Part shown: positions 20,021 to 29,285 of the stretch, piece after piece
Numbering within the stretch: the first letter of the stretch is position 1
How the letters are laid out: every line of letters starts with the position of its first letter
From: an uncultured Flavobacteriales bacterium
GTDB lineage: Bacteria > Bacteroidota > Bacteroidia > Flavobacteriales_D > Parvicellaceae
Assembly: GCA_943787535.1 (NCBI GenBank)
Contig: CALSMU010000003.1
Span: 1-64,000 of the forward strand
Reading direction: 5' to 3'
Length of the DNA: 64,000 nt
Translations under genes and position numbers: made by a program
The notes under the pieces: model-generated
What the model was told of the DNA's origin: nothing
Database searches by the model: none
The model's input: the letters and a program-made list of their open reading frames with translations, nothing else

Positions 20021-20560
20021 TTATTGAGTATAAGCAATAGTGACAGTATCCAGCGAAAGACTAGTAGCACTATCGCTAAATAACCCGCTGTTCTTCAAGG
20101 CTGGTATAACTTTAAAAGAAACATCTGATAATGGTTGATATAATAATGAGTTATCTTTTAAATCTTTAGGAACAATATTCGCTTTTTCATCAAATGAATT
20201 AACAATTACCAACAACACGCTTATTACCAAAACAATCTTTGCTACACCAAATACAGCGCCCATCGCTTTATTTACCAATTTTAATTGAACAAGGTTAACA
20301 GCTTTTTCTAACATTTTCCCCAAAACAAAAACTGCCGCGACTATTAGTATGAAAGTAATTGCAAATGACACCAAAGGAACATATTTAGATTCTATACCGT
20401 CAGAAAGCAATTCCGCAACAAAATCAGAAAAGTGAATACCACCCCATATCCCCAACCCAAAAGCAATAAGCGCTGAAACCTCTATTATAAGACCTTTTTT
20501 AAAGCCTCTGAAACCTGCCCATATTAATGGAACTATAAATATTATATCCAGATAATTCAC
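20021..20560 (-). CDS. cvpA: CvpA family membrane protein
   Basis: A 179-residue inner-membrane protein with four hydrophobic helices. The CvpA signature is at the N-terminus (YLDIIFIVPLIWAGFRGFKKGLIIEV) and LGKMLEKAVNLVQL and NKAMGAVFG follow. Family members affect colicin V production, envelope stress tolerance or biofilm formation, with no known catalytic activity. It precedes holB on the same strand by 112 bases. Confidence 0.88.
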   Translation of the reverse strand: MNYLDIIFIVPLIWAGFRGFKKGLIIEVSALIAFGLGIWGGIHFSDFVAELLSDGIESKYVPLVSFAITFILIVAAVFVLGKMLEKAVNLVQLKLVNKAMGAVFGVAKIVLVISVLLVIVNSFDEKANIVPKDLKDNSLLYQPLSDVSFKVIPALKNSGLFSDSATSLSLDTVTIAYTQ

Positions 20561-20735
20561 CTAATAACGAAAGTAGGGTTATTACTAGGAAGGTTTTTTG
20601 ATAAGTTTTTTTTCTATCAACAGAAAATCTTTAAAAACACTCTGTTAAATCCCAAATATCCATGAAGTTTAAAAATCTTCATTCTTTTAGTGAAATTAAT
20701 TCGTTCCTTAAACAAGGTAAATTGTAATATTTAGT

Positions 20736-21407
20736 TTATTCCAATATTCTCACTTCAGTTCTGCGATTCAACCGCTTCCCCTTCTCTGTATTATTATCGG
20801 CAATAGGAGTTGACTCTCCATAGCCTTTGGCAATTAACCTACTTGATGAAACGCCATGTTCTACAAGATATTTCTTTACAGAACTCGCTCTCTCTTGCGA
20901 CAAGGTCTGGTTAGCTAGCTGCTCACCAACGTTATCTGTATGACCGCCAATCTCAATTTTTATTTCTGGTTTTAATTTCAAAAACTCTACTAACTCCTTA
21001 AGCTCATCATAAGACGATGCTTTAATGCTTGACTTTCCGCTATCAAAATGAACATTATCTAATGTGAAAGATTTGGACTGCTCTATCATAATCGTAAGGG
21101 TTCCCTTATTATAACTTTGGTTTTCTCCAATTGCAGGAATTTCCATTGTATTGTAATCCTTCGCATCTCCAACACTTTTAATTTTAATATCGTAAACATC
21201 TCCACCAGGAATATCAATATTGAAATTGCCGGATGAGTCAGTTACTCCTTTGAATACCTTTTTGGATGATTGACCTACCATTAATATTTGCTCTCCTTTT
21301 AATGGTACATTTTTATAATCGGTGACAAGAATGGTAAAAGAAGCCATTTTTTGAGAAAATACAATTGAGAAAATGGATAAAAAAAAGAGTGTAAATAATA
21401 TTTTCAT
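20736..21407 (-). CDS. OmpA-family peptidoglycan-binding protein
   Basis: A 223-residue exported protein. It has a signal peptide (~1-18, ending FSQ), an N-terminal beta-sandwich of the carboxypeptidase-regulatory type (~22-105; TDSSGNFNIDIPGGDVYDI), and a C-terminal OmpA domain (~115-223). The OmpA domain shows the peptidoglycan-contact residues in GGHTDNVG and NRRTEVRI, and LSQERA in the helix. It would tether the outer membrane or a periplasmic complex to the cell wall. No beta-barrel is present, so this is a periplasmic type. Confidence 0.88.
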   Translation of the reverse strand: MKILFTLFFLSIFSIVFSQKMASFTILVTDYKNVPLKGEQILMVGQSSKKVFKGVTDSSGNFNIDIPGGDVYDIKIKSVGDAKDYNTMEIPAIGENQSYNKGTLTIMIEQSKSFTLDNVHFDSGKSSIKASSYDELKELVEFLKLKPEIKIEIGGHTDNVGEQLANQTLSQERASSVKKYLVEHGVSSSRLIAKGYGESTPIADNNTEKGKRLNRRTEVRILE

Positions 21408-21473
21408 AATTAAGTTTACTTTAAGCAGATATAAAAGGTAATGCCAGAACTATTAAAAGTAACCAGCTACTTA

Positions 21474-23807
21474 TCAATTAATAAATAAAATTTTTGTTGC
21501 TGCTTTTGTAAACCCCTTCTGAGAGCTCGTTCTACTAACAGCAAAACAATAGTAAATTCCTGACTTCACCCTTTCTCCTTGCAAGTTATTTCCATCCCAA
21601 ATGGCCTGTCCTCCTTTCGAAACTGTTGAATAAACCAGATTTCCAGATGCATCTGTGAACTTAACATCTGACTCATCCATAAACCCCTTGACCGCAATAA
21701 TACCTGTATATTCAGGTCGAACTGGATTTGGATAAGCATATAGACCATCCAAGTTGTCAGCTCCTTCTGTAGCTTCTCCCTTATAACCCATAATACCTTT
21801 ATCCGTTCCTATATACAATTCTCCCGTGTTATGATTCATTGCTAATGCTAGAATATTGTTCGAAAACAAAGGACTATTATCTTTATTAAAATCATGAATT
21901 AGACTAGTTCCGTCAGCAGACATTAAAAACAAGCCTCCACCATCTGTTCCAAACCATTTTCTATCACCTCCATCAACAACGATTTCAATAACATTCTGTG
22001 TCTCTAATAGTAATTGAATTACACCATCTTGCTCAATCAAAACCTGCTGAACATCAAAATCTCCTCCATCAAATATCGCAGAGATATTATACAATACTGC
22101 TGGACCAGCTTCAGTTCCAATCCAAATTTCACCATCCTTATCTTCAACAATCGTGTTAATTACTTTAGAAGGCAGATCTCCATAACCTTCTCCACTTACA
22201 ATAAGCTTATATTGATCATCTGTATTGTCAGTAGGAGTATCATTAAAATCATAAACCAATAAACCAACATTCTTAACAGCCATCCAGACGTAATTATAGC
22301 TTTTGTCAATCATTAGGTCGGTACACACCATATTACTTGATGCTGACCCACAACTAAAGGACATCCAAGTTCCATCCTCTGTGTAAACAGATAAGGGCTC
22401 ATTAACAAATGAATTTGCTACCCAAAAATTCCCATCTTTATCAAAAGCACTCCCAGCAACTTTTACCGCATCTCCCCCATGGCTCATAGAAGTTTGCAAG
22501 GAAGAATTATAAAATGTAAAGTGATTTATAACAGCTTTATCTTGAATCTCAATAATGCCCCCTTGGAATGAACTCGCAAACACATGATTTTCATCGCCAG
22601 GGTCTATTGTGACTTGCACAAAATCGAAAAGTGTATCCGGAACTTGCAGCGCAGGTTCTGTTATCTCATTCACCATATCCCAATCATATTGGTCATAAAC
22701 ATACATTCCGCGTTTGTTATAGTTTGCATTCCAATTTGTACCATCCACTCTTCCAGCAGCAACCCATAATAAATCATTGAAAAAGGACATTTGAAAAACA
22801 TCGTTACTGAATGGTCCAGATACAGCATAGTTAGTTACGACCCAATCATTCAACATTTTAATAGCTCCGCTTTCACGATCACCAACCCAGAAATAATTAC
22901 CATCCCAAATTATTTGACTTGGACGAATAGCAACAGAGCTTTTGTAATAAGAATACGTTTCTATTATTTGATTGGACGAGTTTATTACATTTAAACCCGC
23001 ACTATTCGCGGTAACAATAGCATTCTCCTTATCTTCAATCGAGTAGTAATCCTGCCCAAAAGTTTCAACAACCGGATTCCAAGACCCATCATAATAATAA
23101 ATAGTGTCGTTCTGACTTCCATTTACCGATAGGTTTGTATAAATCTTATTATTAAATAAATGAATTATTGAAAATTCACCATTACTGTTCGGAATGGAGT
23201 TATCTTTTGACCACACCGTAAAATCTGATAAAAACGAACTTGTTTTGTTCGCTGTATATATACCATTATCCGTAGCAGCATATATATACGTGTCATCTAT
23301 GGTAATATCATTAATTTTCAATTGCGAGCCCCCTGTTCCGATTATATAAGTGTCTTTTATCTCTTCCTTTTTAACGTCCAAAACCACTATACCAAAACCA
23401 CAAGCTAAATAAGCAAATTGAGCATCATTATGCATTCCGTATATCGTTTTATCGCCAACAATATTACTGATAAGAATAGAAGACAAGTTAATTACGTTAT
23501 CATTTTTTATGATATCAATATTTCCAGACTCATAACCAATAACCAATGCGTTTTGAGACTTGTTTTCTTGAATTATTTTAATGGACAAATCAGAAATCGA
23601 ATTTATTTTATTCAGTCGATCTATGTTTTCGTCTTCATCTATACTGTATAATGAAAACTCTGTGGCCGCATATGTTTTAGCACCTACTTGCGCTATCGAG
23701 ACAACATTATTATAAGGTAAATGTTCTCTCCAAGAGCCTACCCCAAAATCTTGACCATTAAGAAGCACGGTCATTAAAAGGAATAATATAGTCAAAAGCT
23801 TTTTCAC
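21474..23807 (-). CDS. porZ: PorZ-like type IX secretion accessory protein
   Basis: A 777-residue secreted protein. After the signal peptide (ending LLNGQ), the sequence begins with the PorZ-typical GSWREHLPYNNV and continues as beta-propeller repeats (LYSIDEDENIDRL, GYESGNIDII, WIGTEAGPAVLYN). A C-terminal beta-sandwich of the type IX family follows (YAYPNPVRPEY, KSGIYYCFAVS). In Porphyromonas, PorZ sits at the surface with the PorU sortase complex and helps process and anchor type IX cargo. porU is not in the window. The gene is divergent from the AlgI-like gene. Confidence 0.87.
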   Translation of the reverse strand: MKKLLTILFLLMTVLLNGQDFGVGSWREHLPYNNVVSIAQVGAKTYAATEFSLYSIDEDENIDRLNKINSISDLSIKIIQENKSQNALVIGYESGNIDIIKNDNVINLSSILISNIVGDKTIYGMHNDAQFAYLACGFGIVVLDVKKEEIKDTYIIGTGGSQLKINDITIDDTYIYAATDNGIYTANKTSSFLSDFTVWSKDNSIPNSNGEFSIIHLFNNKIYTNLSVNGSQNDTIYYYDGSWNPVVETFGQDYYSIEDKENAIVTANSAGLNVINSSNQIIETYSYYKSSVAIRPSQIIWDGNYFWVGDRESGAIKMLNDWVVTNYAVSGPFSNDVFQMSFFNDLLWVAAGRVDGTNWNANYNKRGMYVYDQYDWDMVNEITEPALQVPDTLFDFVQVTIDPGDENHVFASSFQGGIIEIQDKAVINHFTFYNSSLQTSMSHGGDAVKVAGSAFDKDGNFWVANSFVNEPLSVYTEDGTWMSFSCGSASSNMVCTDLMIDKSYNYVWMAVKNVGLLVYDFNDTPTDNTDDQYKLIVSGEGYGDLPSKVINTIVEDKDGEIWIGTEAGPAVLYNISAIFDGGDFDVQQVLIEQDGVIQLLLETQNVIEIVVDGGDRKWFGTDGGGLFLMSADGTSLIHDFNKDNSPLFSNNILALAMNHNTGELYIGTDKGIMGYKGEATEGADNLDGLYAYPNPVRPEYTGIIAVKGFMDESDVKFTDASGNLVYSTVSKGGQAIWDGNNLQGERVKSGIYYCFAVSRTSSQKGFTKAATKILFIN

Positions 23808-23862
23808 AATGGCGCAAGTTACAAACTAAATAAGACTCTTTTTATTGTTACAACGAAGCATA

Positions 23863-23891
23863 TTTGTTACGTAAAAATAAATGTACTTTTG
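23863..23891 (+). promoter_or_regulatory. Promoter candidate for the AlgI-like gene
   Basis: TTTG at 23863-23866 and TACTTTTG at 23884-23891 match the Bacteroidota -33 and -7 elements. The spacer is 17 bases, slightly short of the usual 19-21. The site lies 45 bases before the start codon in the divergent porZ/algI gap. Confidence 0.4.
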
Positions 23892-23936
23892 AAATAAATA
23901 AACTCTATAAAATAATTTTCATATTGCCAGACCAAC

Positions 23937-25343
23937 ATGGTTTTTAGTTCGACCATATTTTTATTTCTATTTCTTCCCATTATTATTTTGGGAAACTTTC
24001 TATTGAATCAAAAACATAGAAATACATTTCTATTTATTGGAAGTTTATTTTTTTACTTCTGGGGAGAAAAATCGCTGACCATTATCATACTATGCTCAAT
24101 AGTAATCAACTACTTTTCTGGTATTGGAATAGCCTATTTGCAAAAACAAAAACGGGCGGTAAAACCATTATTAGCATTATCCATAATAGCAAATCTATCT
24201 TTTCTGTTGTACTATAAATATTTTGATTTTTTTCTTGACAACATCTCCTACTTTGGATTTAAATCAGCAGTTGAAGATTCTGAAATTATTCTGCCAATCG
24301 GTATTTCATTTTTCACCTTTCAAGGTATTTCCTATTTAATTGACCTGCACAGAAAAGACGTAACCTGCCAAAAAAACATCATCCATTTGGGATTATATAT
24401 TTCATTTTTCCCGCAATTAATTGCAGGTCCAATTATTCGGTATCACGATATTGCTTCTGAATTGAAAAGCAGAGTTATTACCAAAAACCTTTTCGCAGAA
24501 GGATTAGTGCGTTTTATTCGAGGACTAGCAAAAAAAGTAATCATCGCAAATTCGTTGGCATTAATTGCAGATCAAACATTCGACATAGATCCCACAAACT
24601 TGCCAACTGCGGTAGCGTGGCTAGGCATTATTTGTTATACCTTACAAATTTACTTCGATTTTTCAGGTTATTCTGACATGGCAATTGGTCTTGGAAAAAT
24701 GCTCGGATTTAATTTTAAAGAAAACTTTAATTACCCCTACATCTCCAAGTCTATCAAAGAATTTTGGAAAAGATGGCACATTTCTTTATCCACGTGGTTT
24801 AAAGATTATTTATACATTCCATTAGGAGGAAATAAGAAAGGGGCTCTTTTAACATACCGGAATCTACTTATTGTGTTTTTTATAACAGGTTTTTGGCATG
24901 GAGCAAGTTATAATTTCATTTTTTGGGGATTATTTCATGGTGCTTTTTTAATACTGGAAAAAACGAAAGGTTCATTAATTGAAAAGCTTCCTAATAGTAT
25001 AAAACACATTTATGTGCTGCTAATAGTAATTGTTGGTTGGGTGTTTTTTAGGGCAGAAACATTTAATGATGCAATTGTATATTTGAAACATTTATTTACG
25101 CCAACAACCGATGGAAACTATATCCCATTTATCTATGTAAATAATTATTTTGTGTTTGTTTTATGCCTTGCAATAATTTTCGCGACACCCGTTCGAAAAG
25201 TAATTTCACAAAAATTTACCCCAGAAAAGTTTGAAGCTATTCAGCTAATTTCAACTTATGGTTTTCACTTTTTGTTATTGCTTTTTTCTATTATGGAACT
25301 GGCGCAATCCAGTTACAACCCTTTTATTTATTACAGGTTTTAA
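23937..25343 (+). CDS. algI: MBOAT-family O-acyltransferase, AlgI-like
   Basis: A 468-residue polytopic inner-membrane enzyme of the membrane-bound O-acyltransferase family. It moves acetyl groups across the membrane for decoration of an exopolysaccharide or cell-wall polymer. The conserved motif SIKEFWKRWHISLSTWFKDYLYIPLGG region (~276-300) and the active-site His in FFITGFWHGASYN (~320) are present, with a second conserved His in WGLFHGAF. The partner gene follows after three bases. The polymer being acetylated is unknown, since no alginate genes are nearby; 'AlgI' denotes the family only. Confidence 0.9.
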   Translation: MVFSSTIFLFLFLPIIILGNFLLNQKHRNTFLFIGSLFFYFWGEKSLTIIILCSIVINYFSGIGIAYLQKQKRAVKPLLALSIIANLSFLLYYKYFDFFLDNISYFGFKSAVEDSEIILPIGISFFTFQGISYLIDLHRKDVTCQKNIIHLGLYISFFPQLIAGPIIRYHDIASELKSRVITKNLFAEGLVRFIRGLAKKVIIANSLALIADQTFDIDPTNLPTAVAWLGIICYTLQIYFDFSGYSDMAIGLGKMLGFNFKENFNYPYISKSIKEFWKRWHISLSTWFKDYLYIPLGGNKKGALLTYRNLLIVFFITGFWHGASYNFIFWGLFHGAFLILEKTKGSLIEKLPNSIKHIYVLLIVIVGWVFFRAETFNDAIVYLKHLFTPTTDGNYIPFIYVNNYFVFVLCLAIIFATPVRKVISQKFTPEKFEAIQLISTYGFHFLLLLFSIMELAQSSYNPFIYYRF

Positions 25344-25346
25344 GAG

Positions 25347-26426
25347 ATGAGAGGAACAATACAAAATATTTTTATTGGGCTTACTTTGATAACCTTAACG
25401 ATACCTTCACTATTGACTCTTTTCGATATCAAATTAATTGAAAATTGTGAAAAACGGGAGTTACATACCTTTCCTTCCTTTTCATTTTGTGAAAAATTTA
25501 TCGATGATTTCGAAAACTACTTTGACGATAATTTTGGATTGAGAAATTCTATGATAACTTGGGGGAGTTCGATCAAGGTAAACCTATTCAAGTCATCTGT
25601 TCATCCCCAAAATGTTAAGTTCGGAAAATCTGGTTGGCTATTTTACAATAAAATAGATGGAGGAATATTTAACAGTTACACACATCAAAATTTATTACCC
25701 AATAAGGAGCTAGACTCATTGGTTGAAGTATGGGAAAACCGTAAAATAAATCTGGAAAGTAAAGGAATAAAATATATTATGGCTGTCTGGCCTAATAAGA
25801 GTACTATCTACGCTGAGCTTATTCCACTAACGATGCAAGCACAGATAAGAGATACTGTTAGTAAGACAAATCAGGTTCTTAACTACCTACATTCATCTAA
25901 ATCTAGCATTCCATTTATTACTGTAAGAACTAACCTTTTGGAAGAAAAGAAGAAAACCAAAATCTACCGAAAACTTGACACACATTGGAACGAAATAGGT
26001 GCTTATTATGCATATAAATGCTTTATGGAAGAGACTACCGATATTTTAGGTGTTGTACCTTATAATTTGGATGATTTTAGCATCTCATACCACAATGAAT
26101 CAAAAGGAGATTTATTAAGTATGTTGGGGATATGTGAAACCAATTCGTTTAGTGAAACGAATCCAACGTTACAGTTAACTGATAATAAACTTACAATTAC
26201 GAAATCGGAAGGACCCTATGAGAACTCATTATTATTTAAGAATGAAAAATGCGAAAACAGTTTAAAGGTATTGATATTCCGAGATTCATTTACCGATGCA
26301 TTAATTCCCTTTTTTAAAAACCATTTTTACGAAACCCATTTTGTTTGGTTCGACTATCAAAATCACATCGTTGAATCCATTAAACCAGATATTGTAATCA
26401 CCTCTTTCGTAGAGCGAAATCTTTAA
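25347..26426 (+). CDS. AlgJ/AlgX-like SGNH O-acetyltransferase
   Basis: A 359-residue periplasmic enzyme anchored by an N-terminal hydrophobic segment (~6-24). It contains an AlgX/AlgJ-type SGNH-like domain: the Asp-His pair is in KLDTHWNEIGAYYAY and the nucleophile Ser in LIFRDSFTDA. NFGLRN and the following GWLFYNK are further marks of the family. It would take acetyl groups from the AlgI-like partner and place them on a polysaccharide. The two genes are three bases apart and certainly co-transcribed. Confidence 0.85.
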   Translation: MRGTIQNIFIGLTLITLTIPSLLTLFDIKLIENCEKRELHTFPSFSFCEKFIDDFENYFDDNFGLRNSMITWGSSIKVNLFKSSVHPQNVKFGKSGWLFYNKIDGGIFNSYTHQNLLPNKELDSLVEVWENRKINLESKGIKYIMAVWPNKSTIYAELIPLTMQAQIRDTVSKTNQVLNYLHSSKSSIPFITVRTNLLEEKKKTKIYRKLDTHWNEIGAYYAYKCFMEETTDILGVVPYNLDDFSISYHNESKGDLLSMLGICETNSFSETNPTLQLTDNKLTITKSEGPYENSLLFKNEKCENSLKVLIFRDSFTDALIPFFKNHFYETHFVWFDYQNHIVESIKPDIVITSFVERNL

Positions 26427-26455
26427 TTTGGCATTTTAATATCTTTACCAAAGTA

Positions 26456-26923
26456 ATGGCAGATAAAATAATAACACATATTGAAGGACTTGAAAAAGCT
26501 AAATCTTATTGTGCTTATCAGGAACGATGCCATAAAGAAGTTTCGGATAAATTATACTCTTGGAAGCTGAACACAGACGAAATCAATTATATAATTGACC
26601 GCTTGCTACAAGAAAATTATTTAAACGAAGAGCGATTCGCAATTACTTTTGCTGGAGGAAAATTTAGGATTAAAAAATGGGGAAGAAAAAAAATAATCCA
26701 AAAATTAAAAGAAAAGGGTATTTCGGATTATTGTATTAAAAAAGGTCTAGAAGAAATAATAGAGGAAGAGTATATTTCAAACATGCACAATCTTATTGAA
26801 AAAAAATACACCTCATTAAAAGATAAAAACCGATTTACAAAAAAAAAGAAAACCGCTGCTTACATATATAACAAAGGCTATGAAAGCGATTTAATTTGGA
26901 GCCATCTTAATGACTGCTATTAA
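26456..26923 (+). CDS. recX: RecX family regulator of RecA
   Basis: A 155-residue basic, all-helical protein built of three-helix repeats typical of RecX (AKSYCAYQERCHKEV; IIDRLLQENYLNEERFA; GRKKIIQKLKEKGIS). RecX binds RecA filaments and limits strand exchange. It begins 30 bases after the AlgJ-like gene on the same strand, so it may be read through. No recA is visible in the window. Confidence 0.88.
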   Translation: MADKIITHIEGLEKAKSYCAYQERCHKEVSDKLYSWKLNTDEINYIIDRLLQENYLNEERFAITFAGGKFRIKKWGRKKIIQKLKEKGISDYCIKKGLEEIIEEEYISNMHNLIEKKYTSLKDKNRFTKKKKTAAYIYNKGYESDLIWSHLNDCY

Positions 26924-26995
26924 CAAGTAGCTGTTACTTACAATTTTATTCAAAGGAAATCTTTGACTTCTTATTTTGTATTTTCACAAATCATA

Positions 26996-27340
26996 ATGCA
27001 CCTTGTGCCCTATAAAGAAAAAGAAATAACGAAATTATATTACTCCATTGGAGAGGTATCTGCAATGTTTAGCGTCAACAATTCATTAATTCGTTTTTGG
27101 GAAAAGGAGTTTGACATCATCAAACCGAAAAAAAATAAAAAAGGAAATAGAATGTTTACGCCAGTGGATGTTGAAAATTTTCATTTAATATTTCATTTGG
27201 TAAAGGAACGTGGTTACACACTGCAAGGAGCGAAAGACCATTTAAAAGGCAATATTGATGAAGCTGTATCTCAGCATGAAATTGTTAAAAGATTACAAAA
27301 AATCAAATCTTTTTTAATCGAGATCAAAGAAGACTTATAA
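26996..27340 (+). CDS. MerR-family transcriptional regulator
   Basis: A 114-residue DNA-binding protein. The N-terminal winged helix-turn-helix of the MerR type spans ~12-80 (YYSIGEVSAMFSVNNSLIRFWEKEF; NRMFTPVDVENFHLI). A short coiled coil follows with no metal- or ligand-binding C-terminal domain, as in the small MerR proteins common in Flavobacteriia. I chose the ATG at 26996 over a TTG 33 bases upstream because homologues start near MHLVPYKEKE. The 173 bases after it carry no recognisable gene. Confidence 0.85.
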   Translation: MHLVPYKEKEITKLYYSIGEVSAMFSVNNSLIRFWEKEFDIIKPKKNKKGNRMFTPVDVENFHLIFHLVKERGYTLQGAKDHLKGNIDEAVSQHEIVKRLQKIKSFLIEIKEDL

Positions 27341-27513
27341 GATGACTTATTTTTGCTATTGAAAACTAACTTGTGCCAAACAGATATCAGCTGTGGCTAT
27401 GATTAAATGTCAAGACGTAATTAAGAAAAGTATCTTTAATTTTGAAACAACATTTAAGTGATTTAATTACAATGAGATCGAAAATAATTATTAGAATATT
27501 TTAAAAAATAACT

Positions 27514-28251
27514 ATGAATTTACTAAATAACAAAAGCTCTAATCCGATGTTTAATGAGAAGATCTTAGACAATTTGGACTTCGTAAAAGAAGAAAAAATG
27601 ACCGTTAACGGAACCGTAAACAAAACAATACTACTGCTCATAATTACAGTTATTACGGCCTTTTTTAGTTGGCAGCAAATGTTAACTATTTTTAGCATGC
27701 CTCTTATGTTTGGAATAATGATACTTGGAATTATCTTGGTGGTAACTGGAATAAGAAAACCACAGTATGCGCATATTATAGCTCCTACCTATGCCTTTGT
27801 TGAAGGATTATTTATCGGTGCGATATCCGCTATGTATGCTTCCGCTTTTGAAGGGATAGTTGCAAATGCAGCATTACTGACCTTTGGCACACTATTTCTT
27901 ATGCTCTTTATTTATAAAAGTGGGATTATAAAAGTGACAGATAAATTCAGAATGGTAATTACCATGGCGATTGGGGCAATTGCCATTTTATATCTAGCCT
28001 CTTGGATTGGAGGGTTCATGGGCTTTCAAATGTCATTTTTACATGACAGCAGTCCATTGTCTATAGGAATCAGTCTTGTAATAACAATAGTGGCTGCATT
28101 AACTTTATTACTGGACTTCGATATGATTGAAAAGAATGTTCGAAGTGGTGCCCCAAAATCTTACGAATGGATTGGCTCAATGGCTTTATTGGTTACAATT
28201 ATATGGTTGTATTTAGAATTCTTAAGATTATTGTCAAAACTTCAAGATTGA
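27514..28251 (+). CDS. Bax inhibitor-1/YccA family membrane protein
   Basis: A 245-residue inner-membrane protein of the BI-1/YccA/YetJ family with seven hydrophobic helices. The family pattern is clear: a cytosolic N-terminus with SNPMFNEKIL, GLFIGAISAMY in helix 3-4, and the acidic pore motif LLLDFDMIEKNVRSGAPKSYEW near the end. Homologues are pH-sensitive calcium-leak channels or modulators of FtsH. A strong terminator follows the gene. Confidence 0.9.
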   Translation: MNLLNNKSSNPMFNEKILDNLDFVKEEKMTVNGTVNKTILLLIITVITAFFSWQQMLTIFSMPLMFGIMILGIILVVTGIRKPQYAHIIAPTYAFVEGLFIGAISAMYASAFEGIVANAALLTFGTLFLMLFIYKSGIIKVTDKFRMVITMAIGAIAILYLASWIGGFMGFQMSFLHDSSPLSIGISLVITIVAALTLLLDFDMIEKNVRSGAPKSYEWIGSMALLVTIIWLYLEFLRLLSKLQD

Positions 28252-28278
28252 TTCAAAACACTTTGTGAATTACTTTTT

Positions 28279-28307
28279 AAAGCACTTTTTTACAGGGTGC
28301 TTTTTTT
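28279..28307 (+). terminator. Intrinsic terminator after the BI-1 gene
   Basis: Stem arms AAAGCAC (28279-28285) and GTGCTTT (28297-28303) enclose an 11-base loop, followed by a T run to 28307. The hairpin sits 28 bases after the stop codon and separates this gene from fabD. Confidence 0.75.
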
Positions 28308-28340
28308 ATTTTAAATTCGTACCAACTTAAAACTAAAGAT

Positions 28341-29234
28341 ATGAAAGCATATGTTTTTCCTGGTCAAGGAGCTCAATTTGTAGGCATGGGTAAAGACCTT
28401 TATGATAATTCTAATGAAGCAAAAGAGCTATTTGAAAAAGCAAACGATATATTAGGTTTCCGAATTACAGACATTATGTTCGCAGGAACTGATGAGCAAC
28501 TAAAACAAACCAAAGTAACGCAGCCAGCTGTATTTTTGCACTCTGTTATTTTAGCCAAAGTATTGGGAAGTGAATTCCAACCGGCAATGGTAGCAGGTCA
28601 TTCTTTGGGAGAACTCTCTGCATTAGTAGCAATTGGATCGATTCAGTTTGAAGATGGACTTAAATTAGTTTCTGCCAGAGCATTAGCGATGCAAGAAGCT
28701 TGTGAAGCTGAGCCATCCACGATGGCTGCTATTTTAGGATTGGAAGACGATGTAGTTGAAAAAGTATGCGAAGAAGTTGACGGTGTGGTGGTTGCCGCAA
28801 ATTACAATTGTCCAGGACAATTAGTTATTTCTGGTGCTATTCCTGCAGTAGAATCTGCTTGCGAAAAGCTTACTGAAGCTGGAGCGAAAAGAGCTATGGT
28901 TTTGCCGGTAGGAGGAGCATTTCATTCTCCATTAATGGAACCAGCTAGAGAAAAGTTAGCTGCTGCAATAGAAGCAACCGAATTCGACACACCATCTTGT
29001 CCAGTGTATCAAAATTTAACCGCATCTGCAGTAATTGATCCTTCTGAGATTAAAAATAACCTTATTGCACAATTAACAGCTTCCGTTCGATGGACGCAAA
29101 CAATGCAAAACATGATTGCAGCGGGTTGCACTTCCGCTACCGAAGTTGGACCTGGAAGAGCGCTGCAGGGAATGTTTAAAAAAGTGAATCGAAAATTTGA
29201 GACGTCAAGCGCCCAAATTGAGACAGCTGAATAA
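28341..29234 (+). CDS. fabD: Malonyl-CoA:ACP transacylase
   Basis: A 297-residue cytosolic enzyme that moves malonyl from CoA to acyl carrier protein at the start of fatty acid synthesis. The N-terminal FPGQGAQFVGMG, the nucleophile Ser88 in GHSLG and the catalytic His195 in GGAFHSPLM are intact, and length is normal. It stands alone here behind a terminator, away from other fab genes. The minus-strand polysaccharide operon converges on it 51 bases downstream. Confidence 0.95.
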   Translation: MKAYVFPGQGAQFVGMGKDLYDNSNEAKELFEKANDILGFRITDIMFAGTDEQLKQTKVTQPAVFLHSVILAKVLGSEFQPAMVAGHSLGELSALVAIGSIQFEDGLKLVSARALAMQEACEAEPSTMAAILGLEDDVVEKVCEEVDGVVVAANYNCPGQLVISGAIPAVESACEKLTEAGAKRAMVLPVGGAFHSPLMEPAREKLAAAIEATEFDTPSCPVYQNLTASAVIDPSEIKNNLIAQLTASVRWTQTMQNMIAAGCTSATEVGPGRALQGMFKKVNRKFETSSAQIETAE

Positions 29235-29285
29235 TTTTATTTAAGTCATTTCGAATCACATTCAAGGATGACGATTGAATGAAAA

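Noticed and set aside
29259..29281. A 7-bp inverted repeat (CATTCAA / TTGAATG) between fabD and the phosphatase gene as a terminator
   Set aside because: Short stem and no T run on either strand; could be chance.
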